Assembly (NCBI GenBank): GCA_025980465.1
Contig: JAICXJ010000018.1
Coordinates: 1 to 56,276 of the forward strand
Reading direction: 5' to 3'
Length of the DNA stretch: 56,276 bases
Origin: Frankiales bacterium
GTDB taxonomy: Bacteria; Actinomycetota; Actinomycetes; JAFAQI01
Of this stretch, positions 9,355-20,767 are shown one piece after another; position 1 is the first letter of the stretch; every line of letters begins with the position of its first letter. Under the pieces are notes generated by a model. It did no database searches. It saw only the letters and a list, made by a program, of their open reading frames with translations, and was not told where the DNA came from. The position numbers and the translations under genes are program-made.

Positions 9355-9690
9355 CTAGCTGGTGAGGGGGTGGACGTGGATGACTGCGGGGGCGGGGAGG
9401 GGGCCGTAGATGTGGGGGAAGGTCTGGTCCGTGCCGGGCGCTGGTTCGACCTTGATCTCGGCCGGGACGGCGGTCGGGTCGATCTCGAGCAGGACCAGTG
9501 GTTCGGTGCAGTCGGCGTAGATCGTTGCGACTATGTCCGCCGTCTGAGCGGCGAATGAGCAATGGATGTAGCCGACGTCGGCGAGGGACTTATCGCGAGT
9601 TGAGCCGACGTAGACGCCTGCTGCGGTCGCGTCCTGCCATTCCGCGGCGGTGGTGACGTGAAAGATCCGTGCCATCTCGTCCTCGCCCAT
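9355..9690 (-). CDS. DUF952 family protein
   Basis: A 111-residue cytosolic protein with the family pattern: [13 protein letters not shown] near the start, then [34 protein letters not shown], and [19 protein letters not shown] at the end. Function is unknown. ATG 9690 is preferred because TAGCGT lies exactly 6 nt before it on the minus strand. The alternative ATG at 9675 has a GAGG motif and gives 106 residues. It is divergent from lysC across a 62-bp gap. Confidence 0.85.
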   Translation of the reverse strand: MGEDEMARIFHVTTAAEWQDATAAGVYVGSTRDKSLADVGYIHCSFAAQTADIVATIYADCTEPLVLLEIDPTAVPAEIKVEPAPGTDQTFPHIYGPLPAPAVIHVHPLTS

Positions 9691-9702
9691 GCCCGCACGC
9701 TA
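9691..9702 (-). promoter_or_regulatory. Leaderless-type promoter of the DUF952 gene
   Basis: Minus-strand TAGCGT (9702-9697), 6 nt, then ATG 9690. It faces the lysC promoter at 9740-9745. Confidence 0.5.
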
Positions 9703-9739
9703 GGGCAATAACAACGCGAGATGGGCTGTCGTGGATCCG

Positions 9740-9752
9740 TAGACTTGATCGC
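9740..9752 (+). promoter_or_regulatory. Leaderless-type promoter of lysC
   Basis: TAGACT (9740-9745), 7 nt, then ATG 9753. No ribosome-binding site is visible between them. Confidence 0.5.
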
Positions 9753-13025
<3,273 letters not shown>

Positions 13026-13041
13026 TCAGCCATGCTGCCAG

Positions 13042-14709
13042 TCAGCCGGAACGGGCGCACCACCGGTGCAGCGCCTCGACGCCGACTGCTCGCCAGAGCA
13101 GCAGCCGAACCCACCACTGGCTCGCCGCGTTCTCAGCCGCCCACGACCACCACTGTGCGCCCAGCACGTCGCGAGCGAGCCAGCCGCCGGGGTCGAACCG
13201 CGCCATCACGTCCTGCAGCAGCGGCCAGTCGCTCGGGATTCGCGGCCGTCGACCCCACCGTCGGCGGCGGGCGCCGCGGCTGGCGACGGCGTACAGGTCG
13301 TGTGGGTCGAGCTCCAGCGCAGTCGCGAAGAAGCTGCCGTCGAGCCGCGACTCGAGCGGGATGTTGACCAGTGCCTGGTAGACCGACGTACCGAGGTAGA
13401 TCGGCACGATGTCGGTCGCCGGTGCGTCCGGTAGTCCGGTGTGCTCGAGCCAGCCACGTTGCCGCCGGGCGTAGATGAGGTCGAGTGCGATGTCGCGCCG
13501 GCCGGCGGCCGCGGCCAGGTCGACCTCGGCCTGGATCTCCTCGCGGAACCGAGCCCGACCGGCATTCGGCAGGTTGGTGCCCGCCCCGGTGACGGCGATC
13601 GCGTCTGCGGGTGACTGATCGGGGTGCCGCAGCCGGTAGAAGGCTCTACCGGTTTCACCACCATGGCCGGTGACCGACACGAAGCGCGAGCCGGGCCACG
13701 CGAGGTGACCAACGAGGGCATCGCGGGGAGATTGCAGACCCTCACCCCATGCCGCGTAGCGCACCAGCCAGTCAACCAGGTCGCCGTCCACGCACTCGGC
13801 GGTTGGGTCCTGCCGCTCCGTCACCGGCCGGCCCCGGGCATCCCGCACCTCGATGGTCTGGTGCTCCCAGCCGAGCACGCGCGCGGCGGAGCGGGCGCCA
13901 CGACTGTCGGGGTAGCCGCGATATCCCAACGTGTAGGTCGGCATTGCCCCGTCGACCTCGGCCAGACACGATGCCGCCAGGATGCTGTCGCGGCCGACGG
14001 TCAGCGCGAGCCGGGCAGTTTCCACCCGGGCGGCGCGAAGTGTCTGCGCGCCGACGAGTTCACGGAACGCCGCGGGCGTCAGCGGCGCCGCCTCGGCCAT
14101 CCGCTCGGACAGCGGTGCGACATCGGTTGTCGTGACCCCGCCGGCGTCGACCTCGACGTGCATGCCCTCCTCGCAGCCCGCGACGTCGGCGAGCATCTCG
14201 CCGGTGGCCACCGAGCCCTCCCAAGCGACGGCCTGGTACACCGCGGTCGACTCGATGCGTGGCGGCGTATCGGCGAGAGCCAGAGCGGCGACCGCCCGGG
14301 TCGCGAACGCGGCGCCAGAGCGCCGCAGCGTGAAGACGAAGTCGTGGGACGTGACGAGCCGCACCGAGTCGGTCTCGACCCGGACCAGGACGAAGACCCC
14401 GGCGAGGTCGCGGACCGCTCGCGGATCGTTCAGCACCCGGCGGATCTCGTCGTCGGTGGCCGTTCCGCCAGCGCCGAGCGGAAGTCCCCACACCAGGATC
14501 GACGGTGCCGAGAGGCTCAGCAGCTGGTCGGCGAGGACGACGATGCCGGCCCGCGCCCCCGGAATCGCGACCGCGGTGACGGTCCAGGTCTCGAGCCCGG
14601 GCACGTCACGGTAGGCGGATGCCAGCCGGGTCGCCGCCGCATCGACGCCGGCGGGTTCGACACTGCTGACGACGCCGAGGATGCTGCGTCGTGCCGGCAG
14701 CCGCATCAT
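13042..14709 (-). CDS. Asparagine-synthetase-like ATP-dependent ligase without glutaminase cysteine
   Basis: A 555-residue protein. Residues 1-200 look like a degenerate Ntn-type half (SILVWGLPLGAGG, DLAGVFVLVRVE, LVTSHDFVFTLRR): the protein begins MMRL, so there is no catalytic Cys at position 2 and no glutamine hydrolysis is expected. The synthetase half has a modified PP-loop TVGRDS (237-242, against the usual SGGxDS) and SVTGHGGETGRAF (345-357, against DGGDELFGG). Relatives activate a carboxylate as acyl-AMP; beta-lactam synthetases and lasso-peptide cyclases share the fold. Here the amine donor or acceptor is unknown. It lies 36 bp after a PLP-enzyme gene in a four-gene minus-strand set. 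Confidence 0.7.
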   Translation of the reverse strand: MMRLPARRSILGVVSSVEPAGVDAAATRLASAYRDVPGLETWTVTAVAIPGARAGIVVLADQLLSLSAPSILVWGLPLGAGGTATDDEIRRVLNDPRAVRDLAGVFVLVRVETDSVRLVTSHDFVFTLRRSGAAFATRAVAALALADTPPRIESTAVYQAVAWEGSVATGEMLADVAGCEEGMHVEVDAGGVTTTDVAPLSERMAEAAPLTPAAFRELVGAQTLRAARVETARLALTVGRDSILAASCLAEVDGAMPTYTLGYRGYPDSRGARSAARVLGWEHQTIEVRDARGRPVTERQDPTAECVDGDLVDWLVRYAAWGEGLQSPRDALVGHLAWPGSRFVSVTGHGGETGRAFYRLRHPDQSPADAIAVTGAGTNLPNAGRARFREEIQAEVDLAAAAGRRDIALDLIYARRQRGWLEHTGLPDAPATDIVPIYLGTSVYQALVNIPLESRLDGSFFATALELDPHDLYAVASRGARRRRWGRRPRIPSDWPLLQDVMARFDPGGWLARDVLGAQWWSWAAENAASQWWVRLLLWRAVGVEALHRWCARSG

Positions 14710-14745
14710 GGCTCGGATGTCACCTCGAGATGGTGGTGCAACCGC

Positions 14746-16356
14746 TCAGGTAACCCGCGAGTAGGTCTGCACCTGGTCGCGGATGGCGGCCACCGTCGCT
14801 GAGACCATCGAGTCCAACGCCGCCACCGGGTCGCCGGTGTCAGCCGCGGCGGTCAGCGTCGCGGCACCGACGGCCGCTCGTAGCACGGCTTGACCGTCGC
14901 TGACCAGCTCGGTCGGCTGACCGAGGTAGATGCCGACGTCGGCCAGCGCGCGGTGGACATGACCGAGTGGTTCACGCCCGAGCGGCCCGGCCGCCCCCGA
15001 CACTGTGAAGCTGACTATCGACGATTCGATCGGCGGCAAGACATCGACGCCGCCGACCTCTCGCAGGCCGTTGGCGAGTCGGGTGACGACCAGTTCGCGC
15101 CAGCCGACCCGGTCGGCAACCGGGATGGTGAGGTACCGGCTGTGTTGCACGATCGCCGTCTGCCACCTGGCCAGCAGCCCGAGGTTCACCGGTTCCCAGC
15201 CAGCCGCCAGTCCGCTCAGCTGCTCAGGCAGGTCGGCGGTGGACAGCATCGACGCCAAGCCCGCCGGCAGCCGGTCGCAGGACTCGGCGTCGGCGAGGAA
15301 CGCGTCGTCGAGCATCAGTACGCCGGCGAAGGGCGCGCCGCAGATCGCTTTCGATCCGGTCACGATCACGCTGGCCCCGGCCGCGAGGAAGCCCTGTATC
15401 CGCTCCCGGGTGGTGCGCGCCTGGGCGGAGTCGACGAGGACGCGGAGCGCGCTCGGGTGCCGGCCGCGCCAGGTCGCGACCCAGTCGGCATTCAGGTAGC
15501 TCAAGCCGGTCTTTGAACAGTCCAGGGCGTGCACCAGGACAGTCGCGCCGTCGGATAGCGCAGCCTCGACATGGGCCTCGACCTCGGCCTCGACGTCGAA
15601 AGGCCGCCGGGCCCGACCTCGGGCGTCGCGCACGTCGACGGTGACAACCCGGATCAGATCCGGTCCCAGCCCGTCGAGTGGGTCACCGACTCGGGCTTCG
15701 CCACGCAGTGGAGTCGTGGCGGTCGTGCGAAGCCCACCCGCTGCACGAACCGTGCCGCTCCCGGTCTCGATCGCGCCCACCACGACGTTGACGACCTGCC
15801 GGCCGTGCGAATACACGGCGATTGCGGCGGCCAGCGCCTCGGCGTCGGTTCCCGAGGGGATGAGCACCAACCGTCGGTCCTGGTCCGGCGGCAAGCCGAC
15901 CAGCTCGGCGATCGCCGTTGCGATGGGTGCCCGCCACTCGCCGGGCGCGATTGAGCGGTGGGTCACCACAAGGCGATCAAGAAGCCCACGACGCCAGGTG
16001 TCCACTGCGACGAGATCGGCCGCCCCCGGGGGGCTCGCCGTACACGAGGACAGCAGCGCAACCGGCTGCCGGTCGCAGATCGGGAAACCGTAGGAGTTAC
16101 GTCCGGCGTGCGGCACCACCCGGTCGTCGCTGCCGAGCAGCAACAGCAGGTCGGTTGACGTCGCGAGCGCGCTGACGGCGGCGACCAGGTCGTGCGGAAG
16201 CGCTGCCGCACCGGCGACACCCTGCGCGACGTGCTGGCCGCGCGCGAGTGTCGGTTGCCATCCGAAGGACTCCACCGTCGCGAGGTCGTGATCCGCGCAT
16301 CGCGCTACCAACTCGCCGAGCGCAGCAGCCGGCGGCGTTTCGTCGCGCGGCGTCAC
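14746..16356 (-). CDS. Fold-type-I PLP-dependent enzyme, divergent class V-like
   Basis: A 536-residue protein. The PLP fold is seen in IPSGTDAEALAAAIA (168-180, phosphate loop), LVDSAQAR with Asp309 (pyridine nitrogen partner) and TGSKAICGAPFAGVL with Lys336 as the likely Schiff-base lysine. About 130 residues precede the core, longer than in ordinary aminotransferases. SSCTASPPG near 103-111 and ALDCSKTGL (278-285) are other fixed-looking parts. The reaction (transamination, lyase or decarboxylation) cannot be read from the sequence. The start ATG overlaps the stop of the S1P-lyase-like gene by 4 bp, so the pair is translationally coupled. Confidence 0.75.
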   Translation of the reverse strand: MTPRDETPPAAALGELVARCADHDLATVESFGWQPTLARGQHVAQGVAGAAALPHDLVAAVSALATSTDLLLLLGSDDRVVPHAGRNSYGFPICDRQPVALLSSCTASPPGAADLVAVDTWRRGLLDRLVVTHRSIAPGEWRAPIATAIAELVGLPPDQDRRLVLIPSGTDAEALAAAIAVYSHGRQVVNVVVGAIETGSGTVRAAGGLRTTATTPLRGEARVGDPLDGLGPDLIRVVTVDVRDARGRARRPFDVEAEVEAHVEAALSDGATVLVHALDCSKTGLSYLNADWVATWRGRHPSALRVLVDSAQARTTRERIQGFLAAGASVIVTGSKAICGAPFAGVLMLDDAFLADAESCDRLPAGLASMLSTADLPEQLSGLAAGWEPVNLGLLARWQTAIVQHSRYLTIPVADRVGWRELVVTRLANGLREVGGVDVLPPIESSIVSFTVSGAAGPLGREPLGHVHRALADVGIYLGQPTELVSDGQAVLRAAVGAATLTAAADTGDPVAALDSMVSATVAAIRDQVQTYSRVT

Positions 16357-17642
16357 GATGTCTGATCATATCGACCGTCGAGGTAGTGCTTGAGCGCTTC
16401 GATGGGATCAGCAGCTCCGGTATCGGTGCGCACCATCACGCCATAGGCGCCGCCGGCGGAGGCCTCTGATCGGGGTGGCGGGTCCGCGACGACGGCAGCC
16501 GCATCGGTAAGGAAGCGGTCGACGATCGCGGCGTGACGGTGCATCACCACGAAGTGAAGCGCGTCGGGATCGGACTGGACATCCATCCACCATCCGCGCT
16601 GCTGCAGGCCCCGGGCGACTGCTCGGATGTCGATCGACTCGCAACCCGCTGCGAAGACGCTCATGTCAGGTTCGGTGACCGGAGTGATGCCGAGAGCGCC
16701 CAGGCCGCGGACGAGTCGCCCGGTCGTGGCCATGATCTCCTGCACGGTGGCGCGCAGGCCGCAGTGGCCAAGCCGCAGTAACGAGGCGTAGGCGCCCGCG
16801 GCCGCGCGACCGGATCTGGTGCCGGTGACAGAAGCCGAGGCGAGCGATCCTCCGGGCCAGCCGGTGTCGAGGAAGTACGCCCCGTGGCGCAACTCCTTCG
16901 TGGCGAACATCAGTGCCGACGCGCCCTTCAGGCCGTAGCCGTACTTGTGTAGGTCCACCGACACGCTGGTGACACCAGGTACGTCGAGGCCGAACGGCTT
17001 GCCGAAGCCGTCAACGAACGGCAGGAACAATCCCCCGACCGCAGCATCGACGTGGACGCCGACGCCCCGCTCCGCCGCCGCCGCAGCGATCGGGGCGACC
17101 GGATCGACGACGCCGAACGGGAAATTGGGTGCCGAGACACCGACGACCAGCGTGTCATCACAGATCGCTGCCGCCAAGGCGCCGGGGTCGGCCCGCCGAC
17201 TTGCATCGACCTCGACCACGCGGGTGCGTAGGCCGAGCAGCTGCGCGGCCTTGCCGAATGCCGGATGCGCAGTCCGCGGCACCACGATGGTGGTCCGGCC
17301 CTCGCCGCGTGCGTCTCGATAGGCCTTCACCGCCAGCAGGATCGACTCGGTGCCGCCGGTCGTGAAGATGCCGTGACTCGTCGTGGCCGGGTGCACGATC
17401 GAGGCGACCATTTCGAGCACTTCGGACTCGAAATGGGCCAGCGACGGGAACGCCGAGTGCGAGAGGCCGTTCGCGTCGGCGTACCGCGCACCGGCCGCTT
17501 CTACAAGGGACATGTGATCCTCACCGGCGTTGTACACGAGGCTCCAGCCGAGTCCCTCGCGCCACGGAAGGTCGGCGGCCGCCGCCTGCTCGACCCGGCG
17601 GAGCACCTCGTCGACCGGCAGTCCCTGTTCAGGAAGAGTCAT
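16353..17642 (-). CDS. PLP-dependent lyase/decarboxylase, sphingosine-1-phosphate lyase-like
   Basis: A 429-residue group II decarboxylase-fold enzyme. Family blocks are FPSLAHFESEVLEMVASI, TTGGTESILLAVKAYRDAR, AHPAFGKAA (His126 stacks on PLP), SAPNFPFGVVDP, HVDAAVGG (Asp199), VSVDLHKYGYGLKG (Lys233, Schiff base) and WPGGSLASASVTGTRSG. These match sphingosine-1-phosphate lyases more closely than amino-acid decarboxylases. Known members make an aldehyde plus phosphoethanolamine, or decarboxylate amino acids. ATG 17642 is chosen with AGGA about 8 nt upstream; in-frame starts to 17756 exist. First gene of the four-gene set. Confidence 0.82.
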   Translation of the reverse strand: MTLPEQGLPVDEVLRRVEQAAAADLPWREGLGWSLVYNAGEDHMSLVEAAGARYADANGLSHSAFPSLAHFESEVLEMVASIVHPATTSHGIFTTGGTESILLAVKAYRDARGEGRTTIVVPRTAHPAFGKAAQLLGLRTRVVEVDASRRADPGALAAAICDDTLVVGVSAPNFPFGVVDPVAPIAAAAAERGVGVHVDAAVGGLFLPFVDGFGKPFGLDVPGVTSVSVDLHKYGYGLKGASALMFATKELRHGAYFLDTGWPGGSLASASVTGTRSGRAAAGAYASLLRLGHCGLRATVQEIMATTGRLVRGLGALGITPVTEPDMSVFAAGCESIDIRAVARGLQQRGWWMDVQSDPDALHFVVMHRHAAIVDRFLTDAAAVVADPPPRSEASAGGAYGVMVRTDTGAADPIEALKHYLDGRYDQTS

Positions 17643-17768
17643 CCCGTTTGTCCTGAAACCCGTGTCCCACGAACGATTTCGCTGCGGGATCCCTTGACCT
17701 GACATACCCCGATTTGTGAGACAGTTCTGCCCGACCGATACCGCCCCACTCAACACGTCGGAGACTAC

Positions 17769-20555
17769 GTGCTTCCATCCGCACGCCGTTTTGTCACGAT
17801 CGCTACCTCAGCCCTTGTGGTGAGTGCAGCCGCGGCAACCATCTCTGCCACTCCTGCGGCTGCGACGCTGTCGGCGCCGTCGCCGAGCAGCGTCGCGAAC
17901 ACGGCGACCGCCCAACAGGTCTCGGTAACGGCGAGCGGGCTGGTCCTCCTTCCGGCGATGAGCATCTCGGGTCCGGGTGGGGCGAGCTTCAACGCGACCG
18001 GCGTGAGCGCGTCCGGGTCAACTGTGACCGGGACCTTCAACCTCGACCCGAACGGGCTCCCGGCACCTCCTGGCTCCTACACGCTGACGGTCACATGCGC
18101 GAGCGGGTGCTCTGGTGACACGACGACCCTCGCCGTGACGGGTGTCGCGCCTCACCCGACGTCGATCACCCCGTCGACGATCGCGACTGATCAGGGTGCG
18201 TTGGCCGTGACGATCGCCGGCACCGGCTTTGCTGACGGCGATTCGGTCACGCTCCGCAACAGCAGTACGACGGTCACCGATCCGAATGTCGTCTTCACCC
18301 CGGACTTCGCGCACAGCAGTGCGACCGCGCTGAAGGGAACGCTGAACACCAGCGGCGCCACGGTCCAGACCGATGACGTCGTCGTGACGGCGACGAACGC
18401 GCTCAGCGGAAGCTGCGCGCACTGCGCCTCGGTCGTCCCGGCTCCCGACGTCATCATCGACTCGCTGTCGGCACCCGCTGTCGGCGAGGGCGCACAGAAC
18501 CTGCCAGAGACGATCTTCGGTGGTGGGTTCCAGCCGGGTGCCACGGTCGTCGTCAAGACCACACTCGGCGGGGCGGCCAGCACCGACGTCACCGTAAGCG
18601 GTGTGAGCGTCGCCTCGTCCGGGGTGATCAATGCCCACCTCAGCGCGACACCGACCGCGACGACCGGATCCCGCTTCCTCGTCGTCACCAACCCGGACGG
18701 CAGCTCGGCCAGCTCGGCCATCACGATCGATGCGGCACCGAAGATCACCAAGGTCACCGCCTCCCCCCGGGGCCAGAACTCCGTCAACGGCACCGCGACC
18801 CTCGACGGGACCGGGTTCCAGCCCGGCGCGACCGTCTCCTTCGGCAGCGGCGTCACGCTCGATCCCGCCAACGGCGCGGTGAACGTCCCCAACGCAACAA
18901 CGGCCCAGGTCCTCGGTATCGACGTCGCATCGGATGCCGCCACCGGCCAGCGCCCGGTGACGATCATCAATCCGGACGGTGGCTCCACGACATCAAGCTC
19001 GGCGAGCGTGCCATCGGGCAACCAGTGGTTCTTCACCGTCGTACTGGGCCCGGCAGTCACGTCGTTCTCGCCGAAGTCGCTGGGTCTCAACACCGCGAGT
19101 GTGCCGTTCGACCTCGCCGGGTCGTTCGCTCCGAACCAGTCGGCCGGCGGGGTAAGCGTCACGACTCCCGATGACAACAACATCGTCTTCAGCGTGGCCT
19201 CTATCAACACGACGGACATCAAGGGCACCGTCTCGGTCGGTCCCTCGACGCGGGTCGGCGCCCACGACCTCAAGCTGGTTGACTCGTTCGGCGGTACGAC
19301 GACCTGCGCATCCTGCGTGTCGGTGTCGCCGTTCGCGATCACCGGTGTCAGCCCCGCATCGATGACGAACGTCGCCGGCCAGCAGGCGCTTCAGGTAACC
19401 GGTAGCAGCCTGACAACCGGCCACGCCTACACGCTGACGATGACTCGCAACCCGGCAGTACCCGGCCAGGGTGTCGTCACGACCGACGGCACAGCGACCG
19501 GAAACACCTGGTCGAGCACGGTGAACATCGTTGATGATGCGCCCGGAAAGTACGACCTCAAACTGACCGACGACAGCAACTCGGCGTCGTTCGGCAGTTG
19601 TAGCGCGTGCTTCTCGATACTGCCGTCCGGTGCTTTGAGTGTCGCGGCCGTCAGCCCGACTCACATCCCGGCCGCGGCGATCACCACGGTCACGATCACC
19701 GGACAGCACCTGTTCCGCGGGGCGAAGGTGAGCTTCCCTGCCGGCTCCGGACTGATCCCCGGAAAGACCACACCCCACGCTGACGCCTCGGGCGCGGTCC
19801 TGAGTCTGTCGGTCCCGGTCGCGGTCGACGCCAACACTCCGCCTGGCAGCACGGTCAACCTCACCCTGACCAACGCTCCAGCCGGCACGACAGCGGATCC
19901 GGCCCAGACCTCGACGCTGCCCAAGGCCCTGACGATCGATCCCGCAGCGGCCAGCAAGGGGACCCACGGCACGATGCTGTTGCTGCATCGCACCCCGTCG
20001 CACCTGACATTCGGCCATCTGGTGACCCTGACCGGTGAGCTGGTGGATGCCTCATCAGGCAAGGGACTCAACAACAAGTCGATCAAGCTGAGTTACGTCG
20101 ACCACCGCGGGATCAACCACTTCGTCGCCACCACGACGACGAGCGGCGGTGGCTTCTACAACTTCTCCTTCGAGCCCCGCTACAGCGGCAGGTATCACGC
20201 GCACTTCCTCGGGCAGCCGGCGACCAAGACGGCGATCGGGTACGGCAGGTCCGCGGCGACCGCCGGATCGACGAGCGTTGCTTCGAAGGTGTCGATCCAC
20301 TTCAGGCAGCATGGGTCACGTCTCGTCATCAGCGGACATGTCGCACCTGGCGCCTCCGGGCACAAGGTGACCCTCTACCGGAGGCTGCACGGCCGGCGGG
20401 TAAGGGTGAGTACGGCGAGGCTGTCGAGCTCCTCGAGATACCGGTTCTCGATCAACAATGTCGCGCCCGGCACTTACCACTTGCTGGTGGCCATCGGTGC
20501 GACCTCGCGGAATGCCGCCGGGGCCTCCAGGACGCTGAAGGTCGTCAAGACCTAG
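17769..20555 (+). CDS. Large secreted protein with Ig-like/IPT-TIG repeats
   Basis: A 928-residue exported protein. Signal peptide about 1-33 (IATSALVVSAAAATISATPAAA). At least six Ig-like modules of the TIG type follow, each with phrases like PTSITPSTIATDQGALAVTIAGTGF, NLPETIFGGGFQPGATV or ITKVTASPRGQNSVNGTATLDG. Several modules end in a close cysteine pair: Cys110/114, 216/219, 513/516, 611/614. The C-terminal 190 residues (from GTHGTMLLLHRTPSHLTFGHLVTLTGEL) look like two further beta-sandwich domains, rich in Lys/Arg/His. No sorting signal or C-terminal membrane span is seen, so it is probably secreted or wall-associated. CGGAG before GTG 17769 supports the start. Confidence 0.8.
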   Translation: MLPSARRFVTIATSALVVSAAAATISATPAAATLSAPSPSSVANTATAQQVSVTASGLVLLPAMSISGPGGASFNATGVSASGSTVTGTFNLDPNGLPAPPGSYTLTVTCASGCSGDTTTLAVTGVAPHPTSITPSTIATDQGALAVTIAGTGFADGDSVTLRNSSTTVTDPNVVFTPDFAHSSATALKGTLNTSGATVQTDDVVVTATNALSGSCAHCASVVPAPDVIIDSLSAPAVGEGAQNLPETIFGGGFQPGATVVVKTTLGGAASTDVTVSGVSVASSGVINAHLSATPTATTGSRFLVVTNPDGSSASSAITIDAAPKITKVTASPRGQNSVNGTATLDGTGFQPGATVSFGSGVTLDPANGAVNVPNATTAQVLGIDVASDAATGQRPVTIINPDGGSTTSSSASVPSGNQWFFTVVLGPAVTSFSPKSLGLNTASVPFDLAGSFAPNQSAGGVSVTTPDDNNIVFSVASINTTDIKGTVSVGPSTRVGAHDLKLVDSFGGTTTCASCVSVSPFAITGVSPASMTNVAGQQALQVTGSSLTTGHAYTLTMTRNPAVPGQGVVTTDGTATGNTWSSTVNIVDDAPGKYDLKLTDDSNSASFGSCSACFSILPSGALSVAAVSPTHIPAAAITTVTITGQHLFRGAKVSFPAGSGLIPGKTTPHADASGAVLSLSVPVAVDANTPPGSTVNLTLTNAPAGTTADPAQTSTLPKALTIDPAAASKGTHGTMLLLHRTPSHLTFGHLVTLTGELVDASSGKGLNNKSIKLSYVDHRGINHFVATTTTSGGGFYNFSFEPRYSGRYHAHFLGQPATKTAIGYGRSAATAGSTSVASKVSIHFRQHGSRLVISGHVAPGASGHKVTLYRRLHGRRVRVSTARLSSSSRYRFSINNVAPGTYHLLVAIGATSRNAAGASRTLKVVKT

Positions 20556-20615
20556 TGGGCATTCGGATCTCAGCAGGGTGGGCTCGCCGCAACCGGCGGG
20601 GATAGGACCTAGTAC

Positions 20616-20646
20616 GCGGGTGGTGACGATGATCGTCACCACCCGC
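20616..20646. terminator. Perfect 15-bp inverted repeat between convergent transcripts
   Basis: gcgggtggtgacgat (20616-20630) pairs perfectly with atcgtcaccacccgc (20632-20646) around a single central base. It lies 60 bp after the TIG-repeat gene and directly after the 3' end of minus-strand tRNA-Pro. No T-run follows on either side, so it would be a tract-less (I-shaped) bidirectional terminator, or an operator-like palindrome. Confidence 0.6.
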
Positions 20647-20649
20647 ATC

Positions 20650-20726
20650 TGGTCGGGATGACAGGATTTGAACCTGCGACCCCCTCGTCCCGAACGAGGT
20701 GCGCTACCAAGCTGCGCTACATCCCG
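20650..20726 (-). tRNA. tRNA-Pro(CGG)
   Basis: On the minus strand: acceptor stem CGGGATG/CATCCCG, anticodon stem CCTCG/CGAGG with loop TTCGGGA (anticodon CGG), T-arm GCAGGTTCAAATCCTGT, discriminator A and an encoded CCA (20652-20650). 77 nt. Confidence 0.95.
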
Positions 20727-20767
20727 AAAGCCCGAAAGCGTCGTCGAGTCTAGGGCAGGGTCCGAGG

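Noticed and set aside
9355-9675. ATG 9675 as start of the DUF952 gene
   Set aside because: GAGG lies at usable spacing, but the leaderless hexamer at exact distance from ATG 9690 is the stronger signal. The point remains open.
13624-14802. A 392-codon plus-strand frame over the asparagine-synthetase-like gene
   Set aside because: No domains, Arg-rich, and antisense to a frame with PP-loop motifs and operon spacing.
18191-20018. Long minus-strand frames inside the TIG-repeat gene
   Set aside because: The plus strand has a signal peptide and ordered beta modules; the minus frames have none.
20620-20642. Crp site in ggtgacgatgatcgtcacc
   Set aside because: The half sites are 9 bp apart, not 6. 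The long perfect stem fits a terminator better.
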